A stretch of 64,000 nt of DNA from Flaveria trinervia (taxonomy: Eukaryota > Streptophyta > Magnoliopsida > Asterales > Asteraceae), in contig CM046452.1 of assembly GCA_025506515.1 (NCBI GenBank), positions 104,049,051 through 104,113,050 on the forward strand, in the 5' to 3' direction. This document shows positions 1-12,690 of the stretch, piece by piece. The notes beneath the pieces were generated by a model. The model did no database searches. It worked only from the letters and a program-made list of their open reading frames with translations, and had not been told where the DNA came from. Each line of letters begins with the position of its first letter. Position 1 is the stretch's first letter. Both the position numbers and the translations under genes were made by a program.

Positions 1-1887
1 ATTTTCATAACCTAAAGATTCACACATTTGACCAAGATTATCAATAACAGTCAAACCCGATCCTGATGCAAGAACTAGTGAAAAGAACATGAGCAAGAAA
101 TCAGCTTTCACCAATGCTTGCATCAATGTAAAATCTTCCCCTCTTCTTGGACCCTTTTTCTTCTTAACTTTCACAGCTCCATCAGCAGCTGCTTGCACTA
201 ATCTTGCTTGCAAATGAGATATTCTTTTTTCGCGTTCTTCAGATGGTTGTAAATCGGCCCCAGACGATGCTTCATCTTCCACTTCACTAAAAATAACTTC
301 ATCTTTATCATCATTGACCACTGCTTGTTTCTCTTCCTCATTAAGAAGGCTTTCCTCAGAATCAGATTTGGGGGAGAAAAACACTAATGTAACAGGAATT
401 ACAACAGGAAGTAACACAAGAATCACAAGCCCGATTGTGAGCGTAGTGAGGATGGTTTGGTTCAAATCAACTAGATCTTGTAATATTAAAACAGCCAAAA
501 GATAAGCAGCAAGAATGAGGCAAACACCATAAAGAGCCAAGAAACTCATATTATCAGACTGTCTAGCTTGTTTATGACCACCAACCGGTCTAATTAGGAA
601 CATAACCGCAGTGATGACAATTGTGGGACCCACAGCCACCACAAAAATGATGGATGCTTCATCAGGGAAATTGAACATGGTGTAAATTTGTGTCAATATA
701 GCACCACTTAAACCGCGAAACCCTTGAGGATTCCTACAACTGGGCCACGGCTTTTTGGGAAGTTTTGGACTCCTGAGACAAGAGCTCCTGTATTGAAGTA
801 GGTTTCACCATTTGTTCCCACAAATATGCAAACACATAGCTGCAATCAAAGTTTGAAGCTTTAGAAAGAAAGAAAAAGGTTCTTTTAGGTGATTTTGAAA
901 CTTATGATAAACATAGGAAATGTACATGAATTTGGGTAGATCAAATACCGATTTTGATCCCACAAGTGTTGAGCTTTTGATTTTCAAAAAGTCAAACCTC
1001 AACTTTAAGTGATTTTGGAAACTTAACATGATGAACATAAAAAATGTACATGGATTTGGGTTGATCAAGATGCTGATTCTGATCCCACAAGAGTTTAAAC
1101 TTTTAATTTTCATAAAGTCAAACCTACTACTTTCAAGATTCAAGATTTTCATCTAGGCATCTAGCATTTAGTTTTGTTAAGTAAATTTGCTACTATAAGT
1201 CTATAACCATATCTTTCCTATAGATTGATGCAGTTATCGTTACTCCATTAATAACAAAAACAAGAGCTCGCAATTACGATGCTCCAAACTAATCCGTTTG
1301 ACATTACAGTCAAAATTGAGTTCCAAAAATTAAAATGTTATCCACCAAACTTGTCCTGTAAAATCTTACAAAAAGACAAGACAGAAGGCTTCTTAAGTAA
1401 GCAAGTACAAAATATCACCAACAATTGGTTACAAACTCATATCTGATCCTTTTCAAGATTTCATAAATCAAACTTACAGGTTTAACCATTTTGACTTTCT
1501 GCTGTGTGTTTTAGATAGATAGAGAGAGAGAGAGATGAGAGGGAGACTTACCACCCACAAAGGCAACTGAGGCAATGTTTGATTAACAGTGAGCCACACG
1601 AAACCATACCCAAAGAAGTTTTGAACAACTCCGATGAACAGAACCACCCAAATCGGAGCAACTTCACACAAACTACCGGCGATGAACCCAATAGCATCAC
1701 CAATATCTTTAGCAACACCCAATATAGCAATCTGCCTCTGATTATAACCCATGGTGCTCTTGATCACCGGAGATATGCTTCCATACATATACCCAATCCC
1801 CGAGCAAGATTGAACCCACATAGAGGCCACAAACACCAGCCATCTGTTGTTCACAAAAGTCTTCGCCTTTTCTGGTATTCCGATCAT
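1..1887 (-). CDS. Nodulin-like / NFD4-type MFS transporter, 5' part (partial, 1-nt frameshift)
   Basis: Predicted membrane transporter of the plant Nodulin-like (NFD4-like) branch of the major facilitator superfamily; substrate unknown. Exon 1 is 1552..1887 (112 codons), starting MIGIPEKAKTFVNNRW and holding the conserved SGIGYMYGSISPVIK and GVAKDIGDAIGF blocks within the first membrane helices. Its donor is GTAAGT. Exon 2 starts at 839 after a TTGATTGCAG acceptor, with FVGTNGETYFNTGALVSGVQ and NFPKSRGPVVGILKGF, and stays open to the window edge through more helices and a charged cytoplasmic loop rich in Glu and Lys. One base is missing at about 713-714, inside the family's GFAGLSGA motif, so the frame as given stops there; the family-like frame resumes at once. 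The C-terminal half lies outside the window. Family assignment rests on recalled conserved blocks; a missing base rather than pseudogenisation is inferred. Confidence 0.85.
890..1122. repeat. Imperfect tandem duplication (~115 bp x2) in the MFS intron
   Basis: Two adjacent related units (about 890-1006 and 1008-1122) share blocks such as gattttg(g)aaactta, aaatgtacat and gtcaaacct. They lie in intron 1 of the transporter gene. A (GA)n tract at about 1517-1536 sits in the same intron, close to the donor. Confidence 0.7.
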
Positions 1888-2092
1888 CTTTGCAGCTTTA
1901 AGCTCCGAAAGATGATCAAGATTAGAGCTTTAATGGATCTTTGAGGATCTTTTTGATTTGGGTATGAAAGAATTCAGACCCAAATGGAAGAAAAGATGAG
2001 TTTCACAATTGAATTCACATGGAAGATTAGAAGAAGAAGAAGTGTATTGGTTTGTCTTTAGTTGGGTTTTTTCAGTGGACAATAGAGAGCTT

Positions 2093-2101
2093 CTATAAAT
2101 A
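2093..2101 (-). promoter_or_regulatory. TATA box of the MFS transporter gene
   Basis: Reads TATTTATAG on the minus strand, about 205 bp upstream of the ATG, which leaves room for a 5' UTR of about 175 nt. Position and sequence fit a plant TATA box; transcription start not demonstrated. Confidence 0.5.
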
Positions 2102-3800
2102 ATTAAGCTGACTGTTCTTTATATTAATCATATATACTGTAATGTGTGGGTCATTGTCACAATTTTATATGAATATTCTTATATGGACATTTGTTGTAAA
2201 TGATTTGTTAATCAAACACTTAAATGATATATGGTATTTTAATCCCCGTTAATTAAACGTGCGGTCCTACAACATATAATTTAGCAGCCAGAAATGAGGA
2301 ACTGATGACACTCTCTCGCTCACCTACTCCTTGTCTCGTGATTGATGTTGTGGTAGGTACGAAAATGTAAAGGATCTCTTTTCATGAAGGGTAGAATATA
2401 ATAACATTTTTTTCTAATGTAAGACTGAATATTTTTATTTGTTATATTAAGAATGTTAGGTGTCTCATTTTGAATGTCATCCCTTGCCACATGACCCAAC
2501 TGGCCAATGTGAAATTTATGCAAGACTTTTAATCAAACATGTGCATTCAATGATAGTTTGTTTTAAAAGCGTTTTTAGGCTTTGGGAGGGTTTTAGAAGC
2601 CACATTGAAGTATAACAACGGGGTCAAATGAGTTTTGTAAATAAAGAGAGACGAGAAGAGACAGAGAGACGAGGGGCAATGACAGAGGATAGTGGGGGTC
2701 GGGGAGGGGGTCGTCGCTCTCCCTCTTTTTTTTGTTATTAGTGTTAAATTTTAGTCCATTTGTGTAAATTTTTAGCCCGGTAGTGTAATTTTTTATATAA
2801 ATATCGAGTTTGTCCCCTTTAAAAAATTAATTTCGTTCTGCCTCCTACGAAAATATTCAAGTTTCACCACTAATGATGAGATGGGGGAAGAGAGTTCGGA
2901 AAAGGTAAGCGTTTATATAGGCATTTTATGAGGGGGAGAGGGTTATTATTGGGAGTTATATTGGTCTTTTCATTTGTGTTTATATATTTTGTTCTCTTGA
3001 GTTGTCTGTTTATTTGACTTTTATAAAGTAATAATTTTATTTAAGAAAGAAAGATAAATGACTTATCCTCTAAGGAAGTTTAGAAAAGAAATGATATAAC
3101 ATAATTTTGATGGTAGCTAACTAAAAAGTTTAAAGAAAAAAAAGAGTACAAATTACTCTTAACACTTTTACAATTGCCAATAACTTATCAAGCAACTAAT
3201 ATTTTATTATTGTTTACATTTTCTCTTTTGGTTCTTTATTTGAGTATTTAGTTTAAAATTCTTTCTATTCATGACAACTTGATTTTAACACCTTGTTTAT
3301 GTTTGTTTGTCGCACTGAATTAGACCTCACGTTCAAAACTAAACGAATAATACACAACTTGGATCGTTCACCCTACCAATCCCCAGTTGGATGAAAACAT
3401 TTCTTACCGTTAAACATGCATTGTCCTAAAAGAGAAACGAAAAAAAAAAAAAAATAAAAATTCTATATTCATAAATATCTAATTTTTAGTCCATTCATAT
3501 AGCATGCGGGTTACACATATTTGGCATGTTAATGGATTGCTTAAAGATATTCCTTCTTAAAATATTAAAAAATAATCATTATTGCAAGTAGATGAGAACG
3601 TGAGGATGGAGTAGGTACGATACATAGTCGGATACAAGTGGGTCTATGTATGCTTTATAAGTTACTATTTGAAAAACCATAGTTGTTAATAAAATAATAA
3701 ATTTCTAAAAGAGATCAAAACATTTAAAACTTTCGTCATCCGAAATATGAAACAGGGTCCAGGCCCCTAAACTTTTGTGATCTAAAATTTATATGACTAG
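2102..3800. other. Intergenic, no gene seen
   Basis: AT-rich sequence with a purine-rich patch near 2640-2720 and an A-rich run near 3440. I see no conserved coding blocks on either strand and no recognisable RNA gene. Confidence 0.6.
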
Positions 3801-3814
3801 ATATATAAATTTAT

Positions 3815-4345
3815 TTACATTATATATAAAGCATATGAGAGAAGTATTTTAAAATATCATAAAATAAGAACAAATACATAATTCAATGCATAAGATACAA
3901 TCAATTATAAGGGTAAAATAATACTTATAACATCATTTATACATTACCCCTTACAATTAGTTACATAATAACCTTACACTTAGTAATATTCACATAAAAA
4001 TTTTCATTATCTACTCATAAATAAATAAAAACTTATTTTGTTTAAGATTTTAGCTATATCTTTTAATCTATTACATTTAAAAACTTTTTGAGACTACAAT
4101 TGTAACATGTATTCTTTTAACGTTTTGGTGTAAACTTTTTGTTGAACCGATCTCCATTATGTAAGGTACAATAAGTTAATGCGTAAATGTATAAGTAGTT
4201 ATACATAACCCATTTATTTGGTATTTAAAATTTTAGTTTAGAAAAAACATAATAAACTTTTATAAAAATACTATAACAATAACAAAATATTAAAAACACG
4301 TGCCGAATGTAAAATGTCACCCGCCACATTACGCGAACACCCTTC
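3815..4345 (+). mobile_element. Helitron-like repeat, copy 1 of the CCACATTACGCG family
   Basis: About 530 bp homologous, in inverted orientation, to 39605..40123. Shared blocks include TAGTAAGTGTAAGGTTATTATG (as its complement here), GCATTAACTTATTGTACCT and AAGTTTA(C/T)ACCAAAACGTT. The right end carries cacccgccacattacgcg, resembling a Helitron 3' hairpin. No coding capacity. Assignment to Helitrons is inferred from the terminus. Confidence 0.55.
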
Positions 4346-5712
4346 AAATTTCTTCATATAAATCAAAACTGGATGTGGATAATTGTTTTATCTATTTGTT
4401 TTTCTTTAATTCTCATCCATCCCATATGACAACATGAGTTCACTCGATTTTAATTTCAGCCAAACATTAACCAAGTTATACTACATAAATCAATATATTA
4501 GTATATTACACTCGTTTGAATAATATGAACTCTTCTGGACTTATATAATTGCTTTATTGATTACCTTATTAGCTGCTCATTCCATGCCCCGGATTTAATG
4601 TGAGCGAACCTTTTGAACTGAAATGATTAAAATGGTAAGACCTTACGCATAAAAAATCATAATTTGCTCAAAAGTTAACAATGAAAGCAAACAAACATTC
4701 ATGCCAGCAAATATAACTCCATCACGGCAAGAAAACAATCTCATTCGTATAGTTAGACGGGCCTTAAATATAAGAGACCAGACTAATGCTTTTATTTATA
4801 CTATTTGTTTATTAAAAAAAACTTAATTTCTTTAAGATATTTTTAGATTAAAGAAATTTGATAAGTGAAAAATATAGGATGATAAGGAGAGAGATACGTA
4901 AAAGAGTTGTTACCCTTGATGATGATGAAGACGTTTCTATCTTGATGGTAATCATTCTCTTTAAGACCTTGTATTCAGTGGTCCCTCCAAGACATATGTT
5001 CATCAATTCATTGAATCGAATTTGAATAAATTGAAAATGAATTGGGTTATACAAACACTCATTTATGTTATTAAAATATCCTATTGTCTCTATCTTTTTT
5101 ATATTTATATGTATGTATAGAAAGATATAGAGATAATAAAATAAATTGGATGTATTAATAACATACCCTATTGAAGATTGTTGTAGACGGATAGAAAAAA
5201 TATAGAAGGAAATTACGGGGAGGTAGGTGGTAAAATGAAATAAACTTTTATGTGATAAACAAGATTAATTATCAAAAGTTTATACTAATTACACAATGGG
5301 TGTCCACAATTAGAATGAAAAGTCCAACACATGAAAATGAACTTTTACCTATACATAAAGCATAGAACAAGTCGTATTCAAGTGTCGTACTAAGAAACAA
5401 ACCCACATGTAACTTAGAAAACATGATCTTGTGACCATAGGCTACGTGTAGACTTGGAGGTACCGATGTTTGCAATGGCTGAACCTCATATTAGTTGTTA
5501 GTATTTCTATTATTAAGAACATTATAATTATAATTATTAGCTATATGTACAAATTGTACTTTTATAAAATTAAAGAAACTTAAAGGAAACAAGTCATGTT
5601 CTAGCCTTCTAGGATTGAATATCAATTTTTGAAAAAAAAAATAGGTTTAAGAAGGTAAGGAAAAAACATAGCACTTTTCGAAAACATGGTAAATATCCTA
5701 AAGAAAATATTA
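4346..5712. other. Intergenic, no gene seen
   Basis: AT-rich, without conserved coding blocks. A 67-codon open frame at 5272-5475 (minus) matches no family I know and has no splice or promoter context. Confidence 0.55.
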
Positions 5713-6257
5713 GGGTCTATTTGGTATTAGGTAATAGAATCAATAAAAAAATAAAATGAATAAAGGAATTGAATGGATAATAGAATAAAATAAATCATTA
5801 CATTCCATTATCCAGCTTGGTTACCTTTTAGGAATAAATTAATAATTAATTTATATTGTTTGTTAGGTATGAAAAAGCGAAACAATAAAATGTAAAAGTA
5901 GTTATGATGGTAACGACGAGCGGTGGTGGCGGCCGGTGGTGGCCCGGGGGTGGGTTCCGGCGGCGGTGGTGGCTCGAGGGTGGTTTCCGGTGGCATTAGT
6001 TGCCCGAGGGTGGTTTCTGGCGGCAGTGGTGGCCGGGGGTGGTTTTAGAGGTGCTGATGGCCTTTAGTGATTTCTTGCGATGGTGGTTACTCGTGGCGGT
6101 GGTGGCCTTTGGAGGTAGTTTTCGGGGGTGGCGGTGGCCGGTGGTGGTTTCCGGCAGCAGCGACGGAGCCCGAGGATGGTTTCTAGCGGTGGTCCCCGGC
6201 AGCGGAAGCGGCAACGATGGCCACTCCGCCACTCATTGTTTCATACCAAACAATACC
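5713..6257. mobile_element. Tourist-like (PIF/Harbinger) MITE
   Basis: The left end GGGTCTATTTGGTAT and right end (reverse complement) GGTATTGTTTGGTAT form terminal inverted repeats, flanked on both sides by TTA (5710-5712 and 6258-6260), the expected 3-bp target duplication. The 545-bp element has no transposase. Its interior (about 5905-6220) is a G-rich degenerate minisatellite built from GGTGG and TTTC(T/C)GGCGG blocks. Confidence 0.75.
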
Positions 6258-6531
6258 TTAGTTTTTGGATATAAGGCTTTTGGTGAGGCCAAAAGTTAAG
6301 AAATTATCATTGTCTTGGCCATCTTTAATAATAATTCAAAAAATTGTGAAATTGTATTCAGAACAAAAGTGATTAAGCTTCAAAAAACACTATAAATTAA
6401 AACATTTTTTTACATATTTTTATGCATAAGATCACTAATTACATATTTCTTCAAATCAAAAGATCAATTACATATTTTTTTTTATAAAGCATGTGTATTA
6501 CGTATATAGGGGCGACTACCATACAAAATTT

Positions 6532-6850
6532 ATTTTTCGTGCGAAGCGTACGGAGTTTTAGGGGAGGGGGAGATTATCACACAAGAACAATTAATAATAA
6601 TGCAAGAACAAGAAATATACACTAGCGTTGTATTATATATCACGCAAAAATGGAACTATCACTCAATAATAGCATCCTGCGTAATAATTTCACATTTGCG
6701 TAATAATTTCAAATCTACGTGATTAATTCTTACACTTGCGTTATAATCCCACCAGTAAGATTCGTTTTTGCGTGATAACTTCGTACGCTTCACACGAAAA
6801 AAACACTTTAACATCGTACGCTTCACACGAAAAAAAAACACTTTGTATCG
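6532..6850. repeat. Small inverted-repeat element with internal tandem motifs
   Basis: The left end tttttcgtgcgaagcgtacg is the inverse of cgtacgcttcacacgaaaaa at 6782. The right arm is itself tandemly duplicated with a 33-bp period (6782 and 6815). Between the arms lie three or four degenerate units of TGCGTAATAATTTCACATT (about 6678-6750). Looks like a MITE; family unknown. Confidence 0.5.
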
Positions 6851-7904
6851 TTACATTTTTGCATCGTAACCTTTCTCTACATGTATTTTCACTTCATTAA
6901 TATTACTGTCACACCCCAACCTTGACGGCAGAAACGTCGAGGAGTGAGAGTTAAGATCGTTCACAACCACATAACACTATTATTAAATCCAAATATATTA
7001 ATCATAAGTTTCAACTGTATCAATACAAACATATGTCTCAAAGAAAATAAATAACATAACATAAGATGTAACAAGCCAATTTATTTCATTTACTTAACTA
7101 GGTCCATTCCTAGATGTGAAAGCACTTCAAGAAGACAATCAAACTTGAGCATTTAATGAAACATGTTAAAAATAAAAGGTCAATAAAAATATTGGTGAGA
7201 TTTTCATAGTTTTCAATACATAAGTATATAAAAGATGACAATTCATGTTAAGTTAGAGAACAAAGTAACTAGGGATGTAAAATGCACAATCAAATCTTGA
7301 CAAAGTTTTACAAGTCTCAAACGTTTACAAGTATATACGATTAGCTATGTAAGGCCCCGATCCTGGAAACCTCACAGTTGGTCATTCATGGCAATTAAAA
7401 CATTAATCATTACAAATAAACGAGCTTATGCAGCGGAATATGTTTATCAAAAGCCATTCATTTCATTTAACCCCTGTTGTTGAGCAATACATCATCGTTT
7501 AACTGATTACAAAAGAATTGTTTATATGCATTACAAAACAACAGCAACATAGAATACGAAGGGATGTCAGTCTTTCCTTTGCCGAGTAGCTTCACTCTCG
7601 TGCCATTCTCAGCAATGATTACATGCCAACATAAAATGTATAAAAGTCAGCGTTGCTGAGTGAGCTCTAGTTTTAAAAGTAATAAAATACTTTCTATATG
7701 TTGTATAAGAAAATACTATTTTCTGTAAAACACAACTCTGTACTGTATATGCGAGCACGCATCCACTATATGAACAAATAATGTTCGATCTCTGTACTGT
7801 ATGCCTTGTCTGTAAACTTTAGCTTTATGTTTCACTTTCTGTATGGACCAGTGAGCAATACCTCAACTATATGCGCGATGAAAAACGGGTGATGGACCAT
7901 CTAT

Positions 7905-7985
7905 ATCCCTTGAAAGGGTCAATTATATCCCTCGAAAGGGTCAACTATATCCCCCGAAAGGGTAACTGTATCCCCCAAAAGGGTC
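7905..7985. repeat. Short tandem array, ~20-bp unit (tatatccc..gaaagggtcaac)
   Basis: Four degenerate units of the form tatatcccYYgaaagggt(caac) lie in LTR E just before insertion A. Each unit is nearly self-complementary (ccc...ggg), so could form small hairpins. Confidence 0.7.
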
Positions 7986-7989
7986 TGTG

Positions 7990-10555
7990 TGTCACACCCC
8001 AACCTTGACGGCGAAATCGTCGAGATGTGAGGGTTAAGGTTGTTCACAGCCACATAACGCTATATTTAAGTGTAAATATTAAAATTATAAGTTTCAAAAG
8101 ACATTACAAACATAAGTCTCAAAACATGAAATAATCCCAAATAAAACAAAACGTAACATAACATTTATTTATTTAACTAGGTCCAGGTCCTAGTTTTATT
8201 TCCAAGCTTCAAAAGTCCACTTTAAACTTGGAGATTTCCTGAAACATGATAAAAATAAAAGGGTCAACTATAAATAGTTGGTGAGTTTCCAAGGTTTTTA
8301 TACATAATATGATAAAGTTACAAGTAGCAATTCATGTCATAGGTCATAAGCAAATAAGGTTATAGAACACATATTGTCACAACCAAACCTCGACTTGATT
8401 ACAAGTATAAAAGATTGGCTAAGTATATTTGGTTCCCATGATGAACAAGCATACGTCATCAGGAGCCGGCAATACCTCGGCTTTAGCACCAAATAGGCTT
8501 GTCAGGCCCAAAGATCTAAGACGTCGCCAGGCTAGCAATAGTTAATGATTGTAAACAAACTATATATCTCATATAAACACTTACAATGCACAAATAACCA
8601 TGACATAATAATAAGATGAATTGCATGTGCTTACAAGTCTCAAACGTTTATAAGTGTACAATGTATAGATAATCATGTTTCACCCCAAAGTAATGTGAAA
8701 TAAAATAAAATTGGGCAAGGAAAACTCACATGACAATAAATATATAATGGCGATTAATAAGAATAATAACAAGCGTCGCTCCAAGGTGTATCGTCACAAG
8801 ACACCTAAATATATATATTTTCAAGATTAAAGCTTTACAATAAATTAACAAGGACTAAGAAAATCAACTTGATGTTTGGGGTTTTGTTAATTATTATTGT
8901 CAAATAAGAACTCAATTATATTCTCGTGGGAACGATTTTATTATATTTTATATATAAATATATAGATTGATAATAACTTTTATAACAATTTTGTAATGTT
9001 TATAAAGTTTAAATTAAATTTTATCACTAAATAAAATGAACACAATAAGAAAAAAATTATAAAGGTAATGTTTGAAATAATAATAGTTTATATAAATTAA
9101 ACTAGTATTTAAATTCTAAATTTTTATAAAAAATATTCTAACTATATTATTAAATTTAGGATAATAATATAAAGGTATTTTTTTTAAAAAATTAGAGAAA
9201 AATGTTTAAATAGTTTTAAAAGAAACAAAGCTTATGAGATGATTTTTCCTAATTTTTAGAAATTTTTTAATATTAAATTTGAAGGCCAAAAAGGCCTAAA
9301 AAGTTTTTTTTATAAATAAAACAGAGGGTGCCCGGGTTCGAACCGGGACCTCTAAGTGGAGATGGAAGTGTTTAACCAGTGAACCAAGGTATCCAGCCGT
9401 GTTAGTGTTCGCGTTTAAATTGATAAAAAACATACTTAAACAAAAAACCCCCAAATCCTTAAGAACCCTAGAACCCAATCGATCAAAATTGATCGTCAAT
9501 TCGAGGTTGTTGATCGAATTAACCATGGGGCTTTTGTTCCCCGACCAAAATCAAGTTTAAACATGTGTTTAATCACCTGTTTGTAGATTAATTGATTATG
9601 AACAATCGTTGAACCCAGCCGCGACCACAACGAGGCTCGATTGTTATGCAAACGTTGATGGAAATCAAATTGAACTCGTGGAAAGCTTCGAATGAAGTTC
9701 TTCATGCAAAGCCCTTTGCGAATTTCGTCAATTGAAGCTCGGAAGATGATGTTCGATTAAGTTGCAGGTCGCGATGAATATGGTGATTGAAATCGTTGTT
9801 TGTGTTTGTTTCAGGTGTAATTGGTGGTTGTGAACACTTGGAATTTGTTAGATGATAGTTTATGTTCGTTTAATTAGATTAATATTACGATTTAATGCTC
9901 GAACGGCTAAGGAATTGAAATGTTTCGGTTATGCATTTGATTCACTTCGTAACCGATGATTAAAAGTGATTAATTGCTATGTTTAGGTTCGAATCATGTA
10001 CACGAAAAGGTTTGGAACGGTTTAGAGTCGTTTTTCGAAGGTTCTGGTGAGTTTTTAGGGCCGTTTTGGCATCGCCGGAGTTCGGCCGGAGACGCCGGCC
10101 TCCTCTCGCCGGAATTACGGGGAATACAGGGGGGAAATTTAATTTTTGATTAATTTCACATTTAGCCCCTCTAGTTTATTATTTAACATTTTATGCAAAA
10201 CCCATTAATGAAAGTTTCCAATTTTTTTCAATTTAACCCCCAAACTTTAATTACTTAAAGTTTTTAAAAAAAAAAAACTTGTTAAGTTTAATAACTATAC
10301 AATTTTTTTATAATATTATTAACATTATTATTCTTATTATTATTCTATTATTAATACAATATTATTATAATTATTATTATTATTGCTACTTTTATTAACA
10401 TTATTATTATTTAATATTTAAGATTAACTTTCATAAAAACCCAATGACAATAATGAATAAGCACAAACAAAACATGAGTTTCAAAATTGACAATAACAAC
10501 CCTTGTAAGAGTAAAGGGAATTAACTTTTAGTTAATAAAAATACGAGATGTTACA
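7990..10555 (-). mobile_element. Solo-LTR-like insertion A (same family as D), nested in E
   Basis: Minus-strand element with TGTAACATCTCG-type start at 10555 and GGTTGGGGTGTGACA end at 7990. It is flanked by exact CTGTG duplications (7985-7989, 10556-10560). 2566 bp, no internal domain. It carries the family's tRNA-like block at 9324-9400 and a GC-rich patch (about 10070-10130). Confidence 0.88.
9324..9400 (-). other. tRNA-like block in LTR A
   Basis: On the minus strand, a D-arm-like TTGGTTCACTGGTTAAA is followed by AGAGGTCCCGGTTCGAAC. This is a perfect B box/T-loop with the canonical 5-bp T stem CCCGG/CCGGG, the best of the four copies. Acceptor pairing is poor, so it is a tRNA-derived relic or Pol III box pair, not a tRNA gene. 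Confidence 0.7.
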
Positions 10556-10977
10556 CTGTGTACTATGTACAAGGTCGACCCAATCACCCAGGACACACTA
10601 CAAAGGTCCTGCCAATCTCAATTGATTGACCCTGTGTGCATAAAAGGGTAGCTAACCCGTAGCACAGTTGAGCTAATGACAACACGGTCGTGTCCATCCT
10701 GTAAGCTTGCAAGACTTGTTAACATTTTATTAATGTTCCTCTTCTTACTTTATTGCTCTTTCACTTTATTATTACGAAATATTTTACGTTACGATAATAA
10801 CATACCACGTAAAGTCACATACTATGTGTAATAATAATAATAGCAATAACCATAATAAGGAACAATCATAATCAATCATATCATGCATGAAACAACATCA
10901 TTAATAAGCCCTTAGTCAACCTCGGTCAAATCCCTAAAGCACAGACTCCCAGAAAATTCTGTAAAAATTTCTAAGTC

Positions 10978-11332
10978 TTAGGCGCATGGGAATTATTTGG
11001 GCGCATGAGCCCTATTTGGCCGTTTCATCACTATTTAGGCGTATTAGCCTAACACTTAAACATTTTCACTTTAGGCGCATGAACTCATGCAGGCGTATGG
11101 GCACCATTGGTGCGTATGAGCACTTAGGCGCATGGGCCACTTGGGCGCATGGGCACTATTGGGGCGCATGGCCCTACACTTAGTCGTCCGACTATTATTT
11201 TCTAAATGCATGGACAACTGTTCAGGCGCATGGGTTGTACTTATCATTTCTAAGGTAATCATAAGCGCATGGAATACTGTTTGGGCGCATGGATCACATT
11301 TAGTTCTTACTATGTCATTTTCAGGCGCATGT
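10978..11332. repeat. Dispersed GCGCATG motif array in LTR E
   Basis: About ten GCGCATG and two GCGTATG motifs, usually GGCGCATGGG, spaced roughly 15-60 bp apart. GCGCATG is rare elsewhere in this AT-rich window. It may be a decayed minisatellite or a protein-binding cluster. Confidence 0.75.
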
Positions 11333-12287
11333 ACCTTCTGTACTATATATTTCCAGTATGTTTTAACCCAAATCATCGAATCTGATTGTTCTAAGCTTAA
11401 TATGGCTATTCTAACATGAATAACCTATAAGCATACAAGAATCACATTCATTCATGCACAATGCACACGGGTAAACATACATGAACTTTATAAAACCATT
11501 TTTGTAACATCTGACCCATTTCTATTTGTAATCCGAACTCGTTTATTTTAATGAATGAAATCCTTTCGTTGAACACATTTATGTTGTTATATAATTCAAA
11601 TAATAATCATGTGTCTTTACAAATTTATAAAGTTATCATAAAGCTTAGTTATTAATAAATAAAACAAATTTAAATATTTTTGTTTTTTTTTTTGGTTTTC
11701 AAAGGGTTAAATAATAATAATAATGTTAATAGTAATAATAATATTTATAATAATAATAACAATGAAAGCATTACTCAAAATTTAACCCTAAAAAGTTTTG
11801 GGTTGAATGTGTAAACAATTGAAACTTATTTGATAAAACTTTAAATGAGAAATATTAAACTACATAAACTCTGGGGGGCCAAAGTGTAAAATCCTTTTAA
11901 AACCAACCCCCACCCGTCGACCCCTTCTCCGGTCAACTCCCGGCCAACGTCCGGCGAGCCCGCACACGCCGAAATCACGCGGTTTCAACCAAATTAAATG
12001 CTCCCAACAATCTCGCGACCATGTTCGAACCTATGACCCCGTACAATTCGGAAATTGGCCTCGTCTACGCGTTTTAGAACCGAATCCAATTAACCCATTT
12101 AAAACCGAATCAAATTCGAATGAAAATCGATTAATTGATCCAATCAATCAACCTGGAACACGTAACCACCAATCTAACCATAACCAAAACACTAATTTGA
12201 CAGAAACCTCGTCCAACCACATTAAGAAACCGACCGAACCTTCGACAATTAAATCGAAGTCGTTCGCGAGGTTTAACATCAAATTGC

Positions 12288-12297
12288 CCCTATATAA
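12288..12297 (+). promoter_or_regulatory. TATA box candidate of LTR B
   Basis: CTATATAATT followed about 30 bp later by a C/T-rich, CTC-containing stretch, the usual layout of a plant Pol II start. It lies about 330 bp upstream of the tRNA-like block. Confidence 0.45.
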
Positions 12298-12619
12298 TTG
12301 AGGGGAAACCTCCGAATTCGCACCCTCTAACTCTCTGCAACTCCAATTTGATCAATCACACACGCACACCTCGATTCTGGATCAGATTCAAGTCACGAAC
12401 AAACTCGAACTCGATTCCACCGAACTCGACATCATACCGGGTAATTGAACACACTCACACACTCGATTTCTCATGGGTAATCAAAGCCCCATGTTTGATT
12501 TCATTATTAAATTCGTTTCCATGTTCGTTTGGATCGAAATGCGAGCTAGGGTTCATGGGATTTTGGGGAAAACGATTTCTGAATGGTTTTATTAATTAAA
12601 TCGAATTCTTGACAGATCT

Positions 12620-12690
12620 GGGCTCTAGCCCAACTGGTAACACCACATCCTCCCAACCTTGAGGTCTCGGGTTCGACCCGGGCCTCCCCC
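12620..12690 (+). other. tRNA-like block in LTR B
   Basis: TAGCCCAACTGGTAACACC (D-arm-like) followed by GAGGTCTCGGGTTCGACCC (B box). Same sense and same offset from the LTR start (about 1.1 kb) as in copies A, C and D. Confidence 0.6.

Noticed and set aside
5808..6299. Proline-rich and glycine-rich open frames on both strands
   Set aside because: They are read through the GGTGG minisatellite inside a MITE; frames exist on both strands and none has gene context.
7905..7985. CRISPR-like or riboswitch-like repeat
   Set aside because: Degenerate short tandem units inside a plant LTR; no unique spacers.
11071..11419. 95-101 codon frames over the GCGCATG array
   Set aside because: Overlapping frames on both strands, produced by the repeated motif.
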